From: an uncultured Lachnoanaerobaculum sp. | GTDB taxonomy: Bacteria; Bacillota; Clostridia; Lachnospirales; Lachnospiraceae | Assembly: GCF_938015485.1 (NCBI RefSeq) | Contig: NZ_CALLVU010000136.1 | Location: 1-19,150, forward strand | Direction: 5' to 3' | Length of the DNA stretch: 19,150 bases | Part shown: piece after piece, positions 7,364 through 14,165 of the stretch | Numbering within the stretch: the first letter of the stretch is position 1 | Layout: each line of letters opens with the position of its first letter | Position numbers and translations under genes: made by a program | The notes under the pieces: generated by a model | The model's input: only the letters and a program-made list of their open reading frames with translations | What the model was told of the DNA's origin: nothing | Databases searched by the model: none

Positions 7364-8521
7364 ATGAATGCAAATAAATTTGTAAAAAAATACACTATGG
7401 TGCTTGCACTTTTAGTTGTGTTTGTATTCTTTACATATCTTACAGGTGGAAGACTTCTTCTTGCACAGAATATATCAAATTTACTTTTACAAAATGCATA
7501 TGTTCTTATAATGGCTTGTGGAATGCTTCTATGTATACTTACAGGCGGTAATGTAGATTTATCTGTAGGATCGACACTTTGTTTATCGGCGGCACTTTCG
7601 GCAAAATTATTAAGTGTCGGAACAAATCCTTTTATTGCTATATTATTATCACTTGTAGTTGCATGCATTATAGGTATATGGCAAGGTTGGCTTATCGGAT
7701 ATGTACATATTCCACCTTTTATATGTACATTAGCAGGAATGTTTCTTTTTAGAGGAGTAGCAAGAGTAATACTTGATTCCAAGACTGTTGCCATTATGGA
7801 TAAAAAGTTTCTTAGTCTGTTTACATCATATATACAAATACCGGGACTTGATGTAAATCAGAGAGTCATTTCGTCAATGGCAGTCGGAATAGTAGTTGCA
7901 ATAGTAATCACAGCTTATACTTTTATTTCTGAACATAATAAAGTGAAGAAAGGCTATGACAGTGCAAGCATTACATCAACAGCGGTAAGAGTGGCCATAT
8001 TTGATTTGGTAATATTATTTTATGCATATAAACTTATGAGTTATAAAGGCATTCCGATTATGCTTATATGGATACTTGTTGTAGTGGCAATATTTGCATT
8101 TATTACAAGTTCGACAGTTTTTGGAAGATATTTCTACGCTGTAGGTGGAAATGAAAAGGCAACAAGGTTGTCGGGAATAGACCCAAGGAAAGTTTATTTT
8201 TGGGCATACTTTTTAATGAGTCTTTTGGCAGGATTGTCAGGACTTCTAGTAGGAGCGCGTATCGGTTCTGTTGACGGAAATATGGGTAATTCATATGAGA
8301 TGGATGCAATTGCGTCATGCTTTATAGGTGGAGCATCAGCGTATGGAGGTTTGGGAACGGTACAAGGTATAATGATTGGAGCTATACTTTTAGGTGTAAT
8401 TAACCAGGGAATGTCAATACTCGGGTTACCCGATCAGTTCCAATACATTGTAAAGGGAGCCGTACTTTTAGGAGCGGTAGTCTTTGATGTGGTATCAAAT
8501 CATAAAACGGGAAAATCATAA
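7364..8521 (+). CDS. mmsB: Multiple-monosaccharide ABC transporter, permease (MmsB/GguB, XylH-like)
   Basis: Integral membrane permease of 385 residues, forming the sugar channel with two copies presumed per transporter. The chain is mostly hydrophobic, with about ten predicted membrane segments beginning near residue 12. The motif TGGNVDLSVGS near 60-70 and the C-terminal block SCFIGGASAYGGLGTV are diagnostic of the BPD_transp_2 family (CUT2). AVGGNEKATRLSGI lies in the cytoplasmic loop that contacts the ATPase. A charged hydrophilic loop near 195-210 (EHNKVKKGYDSAS) lengthens the protein compared with RbsC and matches the XylH/GguB type. I start at the ATG at 7364, preceded by AGGAGG at 7352-7357, which overlaps the mmsA stop codon, so translation is probably coupled. 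A possible single membrane-segment peptide in the +1 frame follows its stop codon. Confidence 0.92.
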   Translation: MNANKFVKKYTMVLALLVVFVFFTYLTGGRLLLAQNISNLLLQNAYVLIMACGMLLCILTGGNVDLSVGSTLCLSAALSAKLLSVGTNPFIAILLSLVVACIIGIWQGWLIGYVHIPPFICTLAGMFLFRGVARVILDSKTVAIMDKKFLSLFTSYIQIPGLDVNQRVISSMAVGIVVAIVITAYTFISEHNKVKKGYDSASITSTAVRVAIFDLVILFYAYKLMSYKGIPIMLIWILVVVAIFAFITSSTVFGRYFYAVGGNEKATRLSGIDPRKVYFWAYFLMSLLAGLSGLLVGARIGSVDGNMGNSYEMDAIASCFIGGASAYGGLGTVQGIMIGAILLGVINQGMSILGLPDQFQYIVKGAVLLGAVVFDVVSNHKTGKS

Positions 8522-8614
8522 ATGGTTGAAGTTAATAAGTACCGGATATCTTGTACTTGTAGCTATAGTATTTGTTCTAAACGGAACACAAAGTTAAAGC
8601 AATAATAAATAGTG

Positions 8615-8665
8615 ACCTCTACTTGCTATATATTAGTAAGTAGAGGTATTTGTCGTATTATTTTT
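8615..8665 (+). terminator. Terminator-like hairpin ending the sugar operon
   Basis: A 13-bp stem with one G-T wobble (8615-8627 with 8635-8647) closes a 7-base loop. The downstream strand is T-rich but broken, with the first clean T-run at 8661-8665. It is placed about 95 bases after mmsB, so it is the likely end of the xylA-chvE-mmsAB transcript. Confidence 0.6.
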
Positions 8666-8778
8666 AAATACCGATGCCATATATAACATTAAATATTGTA
8701 AAATATAATATTAGTATATATTTAAATTAAAAGATAAGTTGTGGTAAAAGTAAGAATTGTTAGATTATATTTCTTAAA

Positions 8779-8847
8779 TATGATTACCAATCCTGTTTTC
8801 TTCTCTCTTTTAATTTTATACAATATTTGATATAATTGGTAATCATA
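8779..8847. repeat. 13-bp perfect inverted repeat around the asp23 promoter
   Basis: TATGATTACCAAT at 8779-8791 is the exact reverse complement of ATTGGTAATCATA at 8835-8847, with 43 bases between. The right copy overlaps the last bases of the -10 box and the probable transcription start. The left copy lies upstream of the -35 position. It could be a paired operator or an invertible segment; no recombinase gene is nearby. Confidence 0.7.
8828..8836 (+). promoter_or_regulatory. Extended -10 promoter of the Asp23-Gx operon
   Basis: TGATATAAT is a perfect extended -10 element. No good -35 box is seen 17 bases upstream, which extended -10 promoters tolerate. The leader would be only about 20 bases, with AAGGAGG at 8854-8860 in front of the ATG at 8866. 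Confidence 0.6.
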
Positions 8848-8865
8848 GAATACAAGGAGGCTTTT

Positions 8866-9261
8866 ATGGCTGATACATTGGATATAAATAAAGAAGATAA
8901 TATTGAGGCTGCCAAGGATAATAAGCTCGGTGAAGTAAAGATAGCTGATGAAGTAGTGGCTGTCATCGCAGGTATTGCCGCAACTGAGGTAGAGGGAGTT
9001 GACTCTATGGCTGGAAATATAACCAGAGATTTTATGGGTAAGCTCTCAGGAAGCAAGATAGCAAAGAGTATGAAAGGTGTAAATGTAGAAGTAAATGATG
9101 ATAAAGTCTGTGTGGATTTATCTGTCAATGTAAGCTACAATTACAATATTCCTGAAGTAAGTGAGAAAGTTCAGGAAAGAGTGAAGAACGCTATTGAAAA
9201 TATGACAGGACTTACAGTACTTGAAGTGAACATAAAAATAGCTACTGTTGTAGCAAAGTAA
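8866..9261 (+). CDS. Asp23/Gls24 family envelope stress response protein
   Basis: Small acidic protein of 131 residues. After a charged N-terminal tail the family core begins at LGEVKIADEVVAVIAGIAATEVEGVDSM (split here as LGEVKIADEVV and AGIAATEVEGVDSM), then VNVEVNDDKVCVDLSVNVSY and a C-terminal VLEVNIKIA. In Firmicutes, Asp23/Gls24 proteins are linked to cell-envelope homeostasis and alkaline or bile stress; no enzymatic activity is known. No signal peptide or membrane anchor is seen, so a cytoplasmic location near the membrane is likely. I start at the ATG at 8866 because AAGGAGG is six bases upstream; an in-frame TTG at 8836 lies inside the promoter. The stop codon overlaps the next start (TAATG), so the two genes are translationally coupled. 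Its promoter sits within a 13-bp inverted repeat. Confidence 0.88.
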   Translation: MADTLDINKEDNIEAAKDNKLGEVKIADEVVAVIAGIAATEVEGVDSMAGNITRDFMGKLSGSKIAKSMKGVNVEVNDDKVCVDLSVNVSYNYNIPEVSEKVQERVKNAIENMTGLTVLEVNIKIATVVAK

Positions 9262-9770
9262 TGAGGTCAGGTAAATATATAAGGCAAATAACTACTATGG
9301 GTATGCTTGTTGCACTTGCAATGGTTTTGGGATTTGTGGAAACACTCATACCTATAAACTTAGGCATACCGGGCATGAAACTCGGACTGGCAAATATTGT
9401 AGTGGTTATTGCATTATTTTTGTTTGACGTAAAGACTGCTGTTGTAGTGTCAATACTTAGAATTATACTTATAGCAATGACATTTGGAAATATGTCCATG
9501 ATGTTTTATTCTATAGCAGGTGCAAGCCTAAGCTTGCTGAGCATGATCACAGTATCAAAGATTAAAAGTTTTTCACTTATAAGTGTCAGCATAATCGGAG
9601 GTATCATGCACAATGTAGGACAGATTATATGTGCGGCATTTGTGGTAAGAACTAACGGTGTGTTCACATATTTGCCTGTACTTATAATTGCGGGTTTGGT
9701 AAGCGGAGCACTGATAGGTATAGTTGCCGGACTTATTTTAGTAAGGCTGACAAACGTTAAAATCGGCTGA
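9261..9770 (+). CDS. Gx transporter family membrane protein (heptaprenyl diphosphate synthase component I-like)
   Basis: Integral membrane protein of 169 residues with about five hydrophobic segments covering most of its length. The pattern TMGMLVALAMVLGFVE near 12-27, then PINLGIPGMKLGLANIVVV near 31-49, and the later GGIMHNVGQI matches the family historically named heptaprenyl diphosphate synthase subunit I and now called Gx transporters, which resemble the substrate-binding (S) components of ECF vitamin transporters. The old name is likely misleading; the substrate is unknown. In other Clostridia, relatives often sit beside NusG-domain and FMN-binding genes, but these are absent here. The ATG overlaps the Asp23 stop codon by one base and has no good ribosome binding site, so it depends on coupling. 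A clear terminator follows 30 bases downstream. Confidence 0.82.
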   Translation: MRSGKYIRQITTMGMLVALAMVLGFVETLIPINLGIPGMKLGLANIVVVIALFLFDVKTAVVVSILRIILIAMTFGNMSMMFYSIAGASLSLLSMITVSKIKSFSLISVSIIGGIMHNVGQIICAAFVVRTNGVFTYLPVLIIAGLVSGALIGIVAGLILVRLTNVKIG

Positions 9771-9800
9771 GAGTTATCGGTAGTCGGATGTATTTAATAT

Positions 9801-9831
9801 ACAAGCTTGATTTTAATCAGGCTTGTTTTTT
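9801..9831 (+). terminator. Rho-independent terminator after the Gx gene
   Basis: ACAAGCTTGA (9801-9810) pairs with TCAGGCTTGT (9817-9826) with one G-T wobble around loop TTTTAA, then T residues to 9831. Only 20 bases separate it from the next ATG (9852), so it could also act as a leader attenuator for the COG0523 gene. Confidence 0.8.
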
Positions 9832-9851
9832 AGAGAGTAAAGGAGAAAAAT

Positions 9852-10955
9852 ATGGCAAATACAAAGATTGATGTTATTTCAGGCTTTCTTGGTGCAGGAA
9901 AGACAACATTTATAAAAAGACTTGTAGAAGGTAATAAGGACAAGGGAAAAACAATAATAATAGAGAATGAGTTCGGAGAGATAGGTATTGACGGAGGCTT
10001 CTTAAAGAATTCGGGCATTGAAATCAAAGAGATGAACTCAGGCTGTATATGCTGTTCTTTGGCAGGAGATTTTGAGGCTTCACTGAGAGAATTGCTTGAA
10101 AAGTATTCACCGAACAGAGTCATAATAGAGCCTAGCGGTGTAGGTAAACTTTCAGATGTATTAAAGGCTGTATCAGATGTGGAAAAAGATTTACCGGTTG
10201 AGTCAAATTCCGCCGTTACAGTAGTAGATGTAAAGAAATGCAAAATGTATATGAAGAACTTCGGTGAGTTCTTTAACAATCAGATTCAGTTTGCAAATAC
10301 AATAATACTTTCAAGAACAGACCTTGCAGATGATAAAAAGATTGAAGAGGCGGTTGCGCTTATAAAGGGTGTAAATCCTGAGGCAACTATTGTTACAACT
10401 CCGCTTGATAAGTTGAGTGATGAAAAGATAGAGGAGATGTTGTCAAAACCTATAGATTTAAAGAGTGAGTTGTTGGAGGAGTTGGCAAGGGAGCACGAGC
10501 ACCATCATCATCACGACCATGATGAGCATTGTGAGCATGAACACCATCACGACCATGACGAACACTGTGAGCATGAGCATCACCACGGCCATGATGAACA
10601 CTGTGAGCATGAGCATCACCACGACCATCATGACCACTGCGGATACGGACATGATCACCATGACCATCATCATGCAGACGATGTATTTGACAGTTGGGGC
10701 ATGGAACAGGTACCTGCAATCAGTGAAGACAAGTTAAAGAGTATCTTGGACGGCTTTGCCGATGAAGAAAAGTACGGTGTTGTACTTAGGGCAAAGGGAA
10801 TGATAAAGGATGCAAACAGTGACGACTGGTTCTACTTCGATTTGGTTCCGGGAGAGAACGATATAAGAAGAGGAGACGCCGAATACACAGGTAAGGTATG
10901 CGTTATCGGTGCAGGATTAAAGAGTGAAGAGCTGAAGAAGTGTTTTAGAGCATAG
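9852..10955 (+). CDS. COG0523 (CobW/YciC family) GTPase with His/Cys-rich repeat insert
   Basis: Probable cytoplasmic metallochaperone GTPase of 367 residues. The N-terminal G3E domain shows P-loop GFLGAGKTT (11-19), ENEFGEIGID (38-47), the family metal motif CICC (Cys65, Cys67, Cys68), IIEPSG (91-96) and the guanine-specificity motif SRTD (154-157). Residues 214-275 form a His-rich insert of four tandem units of 14, 12, 12 and 12 residues, each ending in Cys (227, 239, 251, 263). A CobW C-terminal domain follows (about 306-366). The insert suggests storage or transfer of Zn, Ni or Co; the metal is not determined by sequence. AAAGGAGA lies just before the ATG. It starts an apparent run with a second P-loop protein and cdd. 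Not likely to be true CobW of cobalamin synthesis, since no cobalamin genes are near. Confidence 0.92.
   Translation: MANTKIDVISGFLGAGKTTFIKRLVEGNKDKGKTIIIENEFGEIGIDGGFLKNSGIEIKEMNSGCICCSLAGDFEASLRELLEKYSPNRVIIEPSGVGKLSDVLKAVSDVEKDLPVESNSAVTVVDVKKCKMYMKNFGEFFNNQIQFANTIILSRTDLADDKKIEEAVALIKGVNPEATIVTTPLDKLSDEKIEEMLSKPIDLKSELLEELAREHEHHHHHDHDEHCEHEHHHDHDEHCEHEHHHGHDEHCEHEHHHDHHDHCGYGHDHHDHHHADDVFDSWGMEQVPAISEDKLKSILDGFADEEKYGVVLRAKGMIKDANSDDWFYFDLVPGENDIRRGDAEYTGKVCVIGAGLKSEELKKCFRA
10491..10640 (+). repeat. In-frame tandem repeat encoding His/Cys-rich units
   Basis: Four in-frame copies: a 42-base first unit (10491-10532) and three 36-base units (10533-10568, 10569-10604, 10605-10640). Codons for the same residue alternate (CAC/CAT, GAC/GAT), so the copies are not recent exact duplications; the protein pattern EHEHHHDHDEHC is better conserved than the DNA. 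Confidence 0.85.
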
Positions 10956-10976
10956 TGCTTGTTGAATGGAGATATT

Positions 10977-11918
10977 ATGGAACAATTACCTGTTTTTGTC
11001 ATCAACGGCTTTTTGGAGGCGGGAAAGACACAATTTATGAAATTCACAATGCAACAGGAGTATTTCAGAACTGACGGAAATACTCTTTTGATTGTTTGTG
11101 AAGAGGGTGAGGAAGAGTATGACGAAAAGCTGCTTGAATCCACTCATACGACTGTGAAATATATAGATGATATAAACGACTTAACTTTGCAAAAGATGGA
11201 GGAGCTTACCAAAGAGGTAAATCCTGAGAGAATACTTATAGAGTGGAACGGACTTTGGGAGCAGGATAAGCTTAAAATACCGGATATCTGGTTTATCAAT
11301 CAGATGATTACCATATTTGACACATCAACACTTGATCTTTATATTAAGAACAAGGACTTGAAAGCATATATGGGTAAGATGTTAAGAAATTCGGAACTTG
11401 TAATCTGCAACCGAGCTGATGATATTGACGAGGATACACTTAGCGCATATCATCTTCAGATAAAGGCGATGGCTCCTAATGCCGAGATTATATTTGAAGG
11501 TGAAGAAGGCGAAATAACGGGAGATTTCAGTATAAACTTACCATATGATCTTGATGATGCAAAACTTGTCATAAAGTCTGAAGATTACGGCGTTTTCTAT
11601 GTCGATACTATGGACAGACCGGAAAAGTATGACGGCAAAGAAGTAGAGTTTACGGCACAGGTTGTAAGACCGAACGGAATAGGTGATGATATACTTATAA
11701 CCGGAAGAAGAGCAATGACTTGCTGTGAGGCGGATATTCAGTTTTTAGGTTTTGTATGCAAATATAAAGGAGCGAAGAACTTTAAAAATAAGGACTGGGT
11801 TAAGGTAAAGGGAAAAATCAAGTTCGAGATGAATAAACAGTATCGTGCAAAGGGACCTGTAATATATGCTGATGAGGTATTGCTTACAGGGCCGATAGAC
11901 GGTTTGGTTCAGTTTTAG
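10977..11918 (+). CDS. P-loop GTPase-like protein with C-terminal TIGR03943/DUF1980-like domain
   Basis: Protein of 313 residues in two parts. The N-terminal half resembles COG0523 GTPases: P-loop GFLEAGKTQ (11-19), LIEWNG (87-92) where the family has IIEPSG, and NRAD (145-148) as the base-recognition motif. The CxCC metal motif of the family is missing; the matching region is acidic (CEEGEEEYDE). The C-terminal half (about 205-308) resembles the C-terminal domain of YcgQ/TIGR03943 proteins: the VEFTAQVVRP strand, GRRAMTCCEAD (243-253) with its Cys pair, and DWVKVKGKIKF (273-283). In Bacillus, YcgQ-like proteins and YciC GTPases are linked to zinc limitation, so a metal-handling role is inferred. 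ATG at 10977 has GGAG five bases upstream; it lies 21 bases after the previous gene. No transmembrane segment is seen. The exact function is unknown. Confidence 0.75.
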   Translation: MEQLPVFVINGFLEAGKTQFMKFTMQQEYFRTDGNTLLIVCEEGEEEYDEKLLESTHTTVKYIDDINDLTLQKMEELTKEVNPERILIEWNGLWEQDKLKIPDIWFINQMITIFDTSTLDLYIKNKDLKAYMGKMLRNSELVICNRADDIDEDTLSAYHLQIKAMAPNAEIIFEGEEGEITGDFSINLPYDLDDAKLVIKSEDYGVFYVDTMDRPEKYDGKEVEFTAQVVRPNGIGDDILITGRRAMTCCEADIQFLGFVCKYKGAKNFKNKDWVKVKGKIKFEMNKQYRAKGPVIYADEVLLTGPIDGLVQF

Positions 11919-11925
11919 GAGGATT

Positions 11926-12339
11926 ATGTCGGATTTAGAATTGCTGAATGAGGCAAAGAAGGCCGGAAAGATGGCATATGTTCCTTATTCAAAATTTAAA
12001 GTAGGGGCCGCACTTTTGACAAAGTCGGGGAAAGTAATACATGGCTGCAACATTGAAAATGCCGCCTATACACCTTGCAATTGTGCGGAAAGGACCGCTT
12101 TTTTCAAGGCAATATCGGAAGGAATATATGATTTTTGCAAAATAGCCGTTGTCGGAGGATTTGAAGATACCGGTTTTGACAATATGTGTACTCCATGTGG
12201 AGTATGCAGACAGGTGATGCAGGAGTTTTGCAATCCGAAAGAGTTTGAGATTATAATGTCTGACGGTGCAAATATAAGAAGTATGAAGTTGGAAGAACTG
12301 TTGCCTTTTGGATTTGGACCTGATAATCTGAATAAATAA
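11926..12339 (+). CDS. cdd: Cytidine deaminase
   Basis: Cytoplasmic zinc enzyme deaminating cytidine and deoxycytidine to uridine and deoxyuridine in pyrimidine salvage. The 137-residue length is typical of the tetrameric Cdd of Gram-positive bacteria. Zinc ligands and catalysis are clear: Cys53 with proton-shuttling Glu55 in YTPCNCAERTAFF, and Cys91 and Cys94 in CTPCGVCRQVMQEF. Substrate residues are in CNIENAAY (41-48), and the N-terminal YVPYSKFKVGAAL block (18-30) is typical. The start ATG is preceded by AGGAGG that overlaps the stop codon of the previous gene, implying coupled translation. Its place between two metal-related proteins and cell-wall genes gives no special hint of function; it may just share the transcript. 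Confidence 0.96.
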   Translation: MSDLELLNEAKKAGKMAYVPYSKFKVGAALLTKSGKVIHGCNIENAAYTPCNCAERTAFFKAISEGIYDFCKIAVVGGFEDTGFDNMCTPCGVCRQVMQEFCNPKEFEIIMSDGANIRSMKLEELLPFGFGPDNLNK

Positions 12340-12359
12340 AAATGATATAGGATGGTTTA

Positions 12360-14117
12360 ATGAAAAAAACATTTTTAAATAAATTTATATTGGTTACTAC
12401 ATTGGGTGCAATACTCGTTACAGGTGCCGGAAGGAACTTATTCATAAAAGAAGTGAATGCATTTACAACTAAAAAAGGATATGTGGATGTAAGTAACTTA
12501 AATGTCAGATCAAAAGCAGGAACCGGAAACAATACTGTTGCAACGTTGCAAAGAAACACATCAGTCACTGTACTTGATGAGGTAAACAGTGACGGAATGT
12601 ATTGGTACAAGATTTCATTTAATATAGGCTCCGGAGATAAGGAAGGATATGTAGCAAAGAGCTATATAAGAACCGAGTCCACAGCAAGTTATAAAACAGA
12701 TGCAAATTTTGAGTCTTCAATTGCAGGCTTTCCTGAGAGTTATAAGAACAGACTTAGGGCATTACATGCCGAATATCCCAACTGGAAGTTTGTTGTACAG
12801 AATGTGGATATTCCATGGAATGAAGTAATAAAAAACGAATCGCAAGTCGGTCTGAACCTGGTATCAAAGGAAGCAAAGCCGTCTTGGAAATCAATGGAAA
12901 AAGGTGCATATGATTCAAAAAGCGGAACTTGGATAGGATATGATTCTGATAAGTGGGTATCTGCAAGTGAAGGTATTATAAGATACTATATGGATCCCAG
13001 GAACTTTCTTGATTCCACAAATATATTTCAGTTTTTAAACCATGGTTATTCCACAGGTGAGCAGACTGAAGAGGGTATTGAAAAGATGCTTAAAGGCACC
13101 TTTATGGAAAGTGAGTCAAGTAAAAAGACTGTCACTCAAGCAAGTGCGGCTGTTACACGAGCCACAGAAAAAAGTACAACAGCTAATAAAAGCAGTGAGA
13201 CTTCAGCTGTAAAATCGGTTAAAGAAAGTAAAGGCAGTGTTGGCTATTCAAGTGCAAAAGCACCGGATGAGAGTACAAGTGCAAAAGAATATGTGAAGGT
13301 TGACGGTCCGATTGCAAACCCAAATGAAAGTGCACAGCTTGTGGGACCTATGGAAGAGCCCGAATCAAGTGTGGATTCTCCTGCTAAAGAAAGCGGCTCT
13401 GTTAATGAAAGTGATAAAGGTCCCGGATATACAGAGCCGGCAGCTACAACGGCTTATGTTCCGACAACAGAGTTTTCAGATCCTGAGCACGGACCTGGAG
13501 TGGTGAACGGTGATGCTATAAAAGAGAGTATCAGTTCATCAGACAGTATTTATGCATCAAGTGCGGCAACTGCAGAGACTGAAGATCCGAATGCACTCTC
13601 AAACGGAACAACTTATGTAGATATGATTATGGATGCCGCAAAGAAATCGGGTGTTAATCCGTATGTACTTTCAGCTATGCTTATACAAGAACAGGGTTAT
13701 AAAGGAACTTCAGGGCTTATAAGCGGAGCCGGAGGTATATACAATTTCTTCAATATAGAAGCGTATCAGTCCGGAAATCAGTCGGCTACGGAGAGGGGAC
13801 TTGCTTGGGCAGGAAGCGGCGATACATACCTCAGACCGTGGAATACAAAGGCTAAAGCTATAATAGGAGGTGCTTTGTACTACGGTAACAATTATGCAAA
13901 GGCGGGACAGAACTCATTCTATCTTAAGAAGTTTAATGTAATTGGAGATAACAGGTACAAACATCAGTATATGACCAATATAGAAGGTGCAAAGAATGAG
14001 GGTGCTATGCTTTCAAGAGCATACTCTGAAGAAGATAAGAACGGAGTATTTACATTCTATATACCTGTGTACAGGGATATGCCTGATATACCGGCTGCGA
14101 TGCCTGACGGTAACTAA
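12360..14117 (+). CDS. Secreted SH3-domain glucosaminidase-like cell-wall hydrolase
   Basis: Exported protein of 585 residues. A signal peptide covers about residues 1-34 (hydrophobic stretch at 9-22), followed by a bacterial SH3 domain (about 38-104: YVDVSNLNVRSKAGTGNNTV and EGYVAKSYI). The catalytic module starts near 120 (FPESYKNRLRALHAEYPNWK) and ends near 578. It is interrupted by a Ser/Thr/Glu-rich, low-complexity insert (about 251-417). After it come VNPYVLSAMLIQEQG (432-446; Glu444 is a candidate acid), GAGGIYNFFNIEA (456-468) and GGALYYGNNYAKAGQNSFY (503-521), typical of N-acetylglucosaminidases of the LytG type. It probably cleaves peptidoglycan glycan strands during wall turnover. 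AGGATGG lies just before the ATG; cdd ends 20 bases upstream. No sortase motif is seen. Confidence 0.85.
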   Translation: MKKTFLNKFILVTTLGAILVTGAGRNLFIKEVNAFTTKKGYVDVSNLNVRSKAGTGNNTVATLQRNTSVTVLDEVNSDGMYWYKISFNIGSGDKEGYVAKSYIRTESTASYKTDANFESSIAGFPESYKNRLRALHAEYPNWKFVVQNVDIPWNEVIKNESQVGLNLVSKEAKPSWKSMEKGAYDSKSGTWIGYDSDKWVSASEGIIRYYMDPRNFLDSTNIFQFLNHGYSTGEQTEEGIEKMLKGTFMESESSKKTVTQASAAVTRATEKSTTANKSSETSAVKSVKESKGSVGYSSAKAPDESTSAKEYVKVDGPIANPNESAQLVGPMEEPESSVDSPAKESGSVNESDKGPGYTEPAATTAYVPTTEFSDPEHGPGVVNGDAIKESISSSDSIYASSAATAETEDPNALSNGTTYVDMIMDAAKKSGVNPYVLSAMLIQEQGYKGTSGLISGAGGIYNFFNIEAYQSGNQSATERGLAWAGSGDTYLRPWNTKAKAIIGGALYYGNNYAKAGQNSFYLKKFNVIGDNRYKHQYMTNIEGAKNEGAMLSRAYSEEDKNGVFTFYIPVYRDMPDIPAAMPDGN

Positions 14118-14165
14118 ATATAAAGAGAGGAAAGTAATACTGTATTTACATAGTTTTATGCAGTA

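Larger units (their letters stand above)
8522..8865. other. Intergenic region without a firm gene (344 bases)
   Basis: In order it holds: a short +1-frame open stretch after mmsB reaching a stop at 8595-8597 and encoding a hydrophobic segment; a terminator-like hairpin at 8615-8647; an AT-rich stretch at about 8660-8778 in which I see no gene; a 13-bp inverted repeat (8779-8791 and 8835-8847); and an extended -10 promoter with a ribosome binding site for the Asp23 gene. Confidence 0.7.

Noticed and set aside
7324..7794. Minus-strand open frame over the start of mmsB
   Set aside because: Antisense to a clear permease gene and without a recognisable domain.
10491..10640. Repeat array resembling a CRISPR
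   Set aside because: The units are contiguous, in frame and without spacers; they encode the His/Cys repeats of the GTPase.
10450..10719. Long open frames on both strands over the His-rich repeat
   Set aside because: They arise because repeated CAC/CAT codons stay open in other frames; the GTPase frame has full domain support and the others do not.
9852..10955. CobW of cobalamin synthesis
   Set aside because: No cobalamin genes are near; the His-rich insert and the neighbour favour a metallochaperone of the wider COG0523 family.
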